Both the position numbers and the translations under genes were made by a program. Positions 60,446 to 64,000 of a stretch of DNA of 64,000 bases are shown in pieces. A model generated the notes under the pieces. It saw only the letters and a program-made list of their open reading frames with translations, ran no database searches and had not been told where the DNA came from. The stretch is from Coprinus comatus (taxonomy: Eukaryota > Basidiomycota > Agaricomycetes > Agaricales > Agaricaceae), in NCBI GenBank assembly GCA_034638255.1, contig JAWPGT010000023.1, forward strand, positions 310,001 to 374,000, in the 5' to 3' direction. The first letter of the stretch is position 1. Every line of letters begins with the position of its first letter.

Positions 60446-62099
60446 ATGTCAAACTTTGAAAATCTACCAATTGAATTGGTTCTAGAAATAATAAAATTCG
60501 TAAGTCTATTATTATTCATTAAAACATAATCTTATCTCAACCTTTTTATTTTTATTTTTCTAGTCCGCACCAGAGAAACACGTCAAAGGAGGCCTCCGTC
60601 AACTTCGTCTTGTATCTCGTTCCTTCCATGCCCTTGCTACACCCTATCTCTTTGACATTCTACGTCTGGAATTCGATGATGCAGATACTGAAGATACAGA
60701 AGTCCCACTCGACAGTATACGTTGTCAAGAGATTATTCTCGCATTGGCTTCCGGTCAAACAACAGCTTTCGAACATACCAAGAAATTATCTTTTTGCACT
60801 CAAAAACTCAACTGGCCTACTGCAAATCATGAAAGCTTACCCCTAGTCAGAGAAACCGTAAGCGATCATCTATATGGCGCAATTTGCGCTCTCAAGAATC
60901 TACAAACCGTAAAGTCTGTATTTCCCAATTGGTCTCAACCGAAAGTCCCAAAACTTAAACCTTTATCAGTTGGTTCTACAACACAGAACACGATGGAGTC
61001 CAAGTACCCAACTCTTTAATCAAAGCATTATCAACAATCCCAACATTCGAAAACTTTGATGAAATCCGATTCAATGGGGATCCAGGTCCCGAATTCTCAT
61101 TTAGACCTCTTGCCAACCTACGTAGTTTTCAAACCTTTTGGGGATGGGAACAACCTCCACATATGATTACTCAAATCGCCGACCTATTCTCTCGTTCTCC
61201 GAACCTTGAAAATGTATTTTTAGGAGGAGGTCCTTCGAGTAATGGAAATGACGCTACGTTATCTGATATACTGGCCAAAACTCAAGATCCAAATGTTCCA
61301 CCACTTCCACTTAAACGACTCAGGTTACATAATATCAAGTTTACGAGGGAGGATTTTGAGGCCAATAAAAGACATTTCAGGAAGTTGGAGTGTTTGGAAA
61401 TAGCTGGGTCTAGTGGTAATGGGAAGGGTGAAGAAACGCAACGAGATTTCAATCAGTTAGGTCAAGTATGCAGATTCCTTAAAGAAAATGAAATTTTCTT
61501 GAAAGGATTTGCTACTGATTTCGTTTCTGATCCTTTGATCATTGATTATCTACTATCGTATTCCGGACTTGAGTATCTGAAGGTAGAAGGAAGACATCAT
61601 AATGATCAAGATCCGGAAGTTGTTAACCGGGTGTTTATGAAAATCATACCAAAACATAGTGGGACGTTGAGGAAGTTGGAATTGGGGAATAATCAGAGTT
61701 CTGTTTGGTCAGAGGAACCTACGGTAAAACAAGTTGAAGAAATTGGGAAGTGTAAGAAGTTGAGGAAGTTGGGTGTTCATTGGTCTATTGATCAAGAAAT
61801 GTTGAACAAGAATGATTATAAAAATTTGGTGAGTTCTCAGTTGATATGACCCTTTTCTGTTTCGATTGTTTGATAATGCGGATCACTGATAACTTGTGAA
61901 ATGATTTGTGTAGAGAACATGGTTCGATGTTGCTTCTCAACTTCCGGAACTTGAAAAACTCCAATTGTACCCCTTAGCATTAAATGGACGTATGCATATG
62001 ACTATGCAGAAGTTGATGGAGATTCGTCGTTTTGCGAGCAGTGCTTTGCGAAAGATGAGAGAAGGAGAGAAATTGAAGTTTAAGACTAATTATGATTAA
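60446..62099 (+). CDS. F-box/LRR-like protein
   Basis: Probable substrate adaptor of an SCF ubiquitin ligase. F-box at the start: NFENLPIELVLEIIKF, intron, SAPEKHVKGGLRQLRLVSRS and FHALATPYLFDILRLEF. The rest has degenerate leucine-rich repeats (LYGAICALKNLQTV, FRPLANLRSFQTFWGWEQPP, FSRSPNLENVFLGGG, LKRLRLHNIKFTREDFEANK, YLLSYSGLEYLKVEG, SGTLRKLELGNNQS, LPELEKLQLYPLALNGRMHM). A weak-donor intron, GTCTGT...TTATCAG (60914-60969), is needed to join LQTV to NWFYNTEHDGVQVPNSLIKA; without it the frame ends early at 61019. TAA at 62097-62099. F-box genes of this kind are numerous and fast-evolving in basidiomycetes. Confidence 0.8.
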
Positions 62100-62632
62100 T
62101 ACTGAATCCTGTAAATACAAAAGATAACGAGAACTCTGTTATCTGTAAATAATAAAATCGTGGTAGAAAAATAATAGCTTCTATGCATGCTTCTAGTTTC
62201 TGGAGCACCTGGACTCTGGAGAGGAAGCCTGGAGGTAAATATAGCATGCAATTTATTTATAAATGCACCCACTGTCGGAAAAAGCCGAACTCCGATACAA
62301 TATATTATTACATATATTAATTATAGCCACCTGATTAACAAATATAGTCTGTTAAATTACATAACACCTAAGGCGAAAAATAAAATAATTTTATTATAAT
62401 TATCCAAATATGGAAGTAGCTTGTCACAATCTGTTACAACGGACAGGCTGGCCTGTTACGATGCATTCTTTCATTTCAAATACCATAGAAATTTTCTGTA
62501 GCTCATATTTATATCTTGGGTAGTATTGGATGCATTTAGTGTAGTAGAACCTCCAAATGATTGTCTACAAAACATAAAAAATTCTACTACTAAGTTCCAA
62601 GTTCCCTCCTAGCCTGAGTACGAGCCGTAAAA
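62100..62632. other. AT-rich intergenic region
   Basis: No gene. Base composition drops sharply to AT-rich at 62280-62410, possibly marking the edge of the repeat-family gene to the right. Confidence 0.4.
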
Positions 62633-64000
62633 CTAATGAGCTTGGCCTTTGCTTCGGGTTCGGTCTGATCGGCGGCTTGGAGGATTGGATGGTTTCTGAG
62701 TAGCTGCTTTTCTTCCCTTTCCTTTGTGCATATTTTGCTGTATTACTTCATTCCCTGCAATACTAACTGTGTGTGAAGTCGAACTAGTAGTTCCCATACT
62801 ATGGGTCATAGAGTTGGGATCTGTAGTAACTGGAAGCTGAGGTTCACTGGGACTTGAAAAGAGGGGTTGGGGAGTAGTAAAAGTCGTGCTTTGCAATAAC
62901 TGAGGGGTTGGTGCGATAGTGGAGGTCTCTGAGTCCTAGTATGAATCTAGTGTTAGTCTTTAGAAAACTCGAAATACTACAAAAGCGAAGTACAAACCAT
63001 ATTACTAATAGCTGTCTGATCCAAAGAGTTGGTGAAAGTTGGAGGTGGATTAGAAGTTGCCACTAATGTTGGTATTGAAGATATAGGCTCGGTTCTACCC
63101 TCATCGCCATCATCACTATCAGTAGCATAGATTGCTGCATCAATATCATCAACTGATGCAAAACCTATTGTATTCCCTCCTTTAGATTTCCCTTCAAAAA
63201 CTATCTTGTTATAGAATAAAAAAATTTTCTTCCAGTTTGTGTCATAAGCTTGTCGTCCAATAATAATTGCCTTGTATGTATCAAATAATTCTTTGTATTT
63301 GATGGTTGATCGCTGTCCTTCTTCAGAGAAAGAAGTATCGCCCGAAAACAAATATATAGCCTATAGGTTGCTTCACTTAGTAATAATCTTTATAGAATTC
63401 AAAATGTCTTACAATTGTTGCGACAGTAGCAATTGCACCAGGTGAAATAGATGTTACTCCCCATAGAATACCATTCTTTGCTCGTGAACTAGCTTCTTCT
63501 TGAAGTGAGGAGGTTGCGAATAAAATTACTTTGGCGATCTATAAAATATTATTTATAGAGTTAAACTTTTAAATCAAACAAATATAGGCTTACCTTCGCA
63601 AGTGCTGGTACCAGAAATATATTTTGCAATGAAGTGGTGTGGTTTGGAAAGAGAATGGGGGGTATTTTGCTAGTCCATCTTCTCCATAGATTGCTTTTCG
63701 GCATAGAGGATTATTTAGTCGCTCTTCAAATGGTATGCCAGAAAGTTCAGGAAAGAACTTTTCATCTTGTGAGCGGATACGATGCACGAAAGTTCTGCGC
63801 TGGTCGCTAGCAGCAAGACAAAACTAATGAAATTTAAATGAGCTGGAATCAATACCAATATTATAATAAACTTACCATTTTTCCAAAATCTATTGCCTGT
63901 GAAACCATAAGTTGATGGAGATTATGAGGAATACACTCATAAAGCTCGCTTATCAGTGCTTGTTTGGTAATTTCAGGATCGCGATACCGCTTTTTATGCA
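62633..64000 (-). pseudogene. Repeat-family protein gene (3' part), homopolymer frameshift
   Basis: Member of an unnamed multi-copy Agaricomycete protein family, seen from pattern memory: ELYECIPHNLHQLMVSQAID, FPELSGIPFEERLNNPLCRK, GLAKYPP, then IAKVILFATSSLQEEASSRA, GILWGVTSISPGAIATVATI, AIYLFSGDTSFSEEGQRSTI, YKELFDTYKAIIIGRQAYDT and FLFYNKIVFEGKSKGG. The tail is Ser/Thr/Pro-rich and ends KPSNPPSRRSDRTRSKGQAH. At the run of six G (plus strand, 63656-63661) one base is missing: after KYPP the expected ILFPNHTTSLQNIFLVPALA is in the next frame. The N-terminus lies beyond the window. It may be a domesticated or mobile-element-linked family; no function is known to me. Confidence 0.6.

Noticed and set aside
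60960..61025. Frameshift in the F-box gene
   Set aside because: A GTCTGT...TTATCAG intron (60914-60969) restores the frame with good LRR sequence, so no break is needed.

Overview
The window is nuclear DNA from a filamentous basidiomycete, most likely an Agaricomycete. Genes are dense on both strands and cut by many short introns (about 45-75 nt) with GTRNGT donors. Secreted plant-cell-wall glycoside hydrolases and cerato-platanins sit among housekeeping genes with typical basidiomycete orthologues. There are no operons, tRNAs, rRNAs or CRISPR arrays that I can see. The species cannot be named from the sequence.

Layout. 1-8.6 kb: 3' part of an ABCG half-transporter with two apparent frameshifts, an ITFG1/LINKIN-type FG-GAP membrane protein, a senescence/spartin-domain protein and a multi-pass membrane protein. 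9-13.7 kb: two convergent extended-SDR (cinnamoyl-CoA/dihydroflavonol reductase-like) genes and two decayed relics of the same family. 13.8-32.5 kb: a stretch rich in secreted proteins (GH3, a broken and an intact cerato-platanin, GH5, GH88) interrupted by TBP and the dynamin VPS1. 34-39.2 kb: NTF2, a conserved unknown protein and a Pro/Gln-rich protein with an H15 (linker-histone) fold. 39.8-44.3 kb: two tandem GH10 xylanase genes, one of them decaying. 46.4-62.1 kb: a frameshifted unknown gene, CIA2 (Fe-S assembly), DCN1 (neddylation), an unknown helical protein, an MSC7-like aldehyde dehydrogenase, KNR4/SMI1, mitochondrial SCOT and an F-box/LRR protein. 62.6-64 kb: the 3' part of a repeat-family gene with a homopolymer frameshift.

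Functionally, the 14-44 kb interval is dominated by secreted enzymes and surface proteins acting on beta-glucan, xylan, glucuronyl oligosaccharides and cellobiose. The flanks are core eukaryotic functions: transcription initiation, nuclear import, vesicle scission, Fe-S assembly, cullin neddylation and ketone-body metabolism.

The most unusual observation is the exon structure of the two GH10 genes. In both, the conserved core is assembled from a 15-nt exon, a 16-nt exon and a 2-nt micro-exon that supplies two of the three bases of the codon just before the WDVV(N/H)E acid/base motif. The reading frame demands the 2-nt exon in both copies. All gene models here were spliced by eye, so exon ends are inferred from splice motifs, frame and family conservation.
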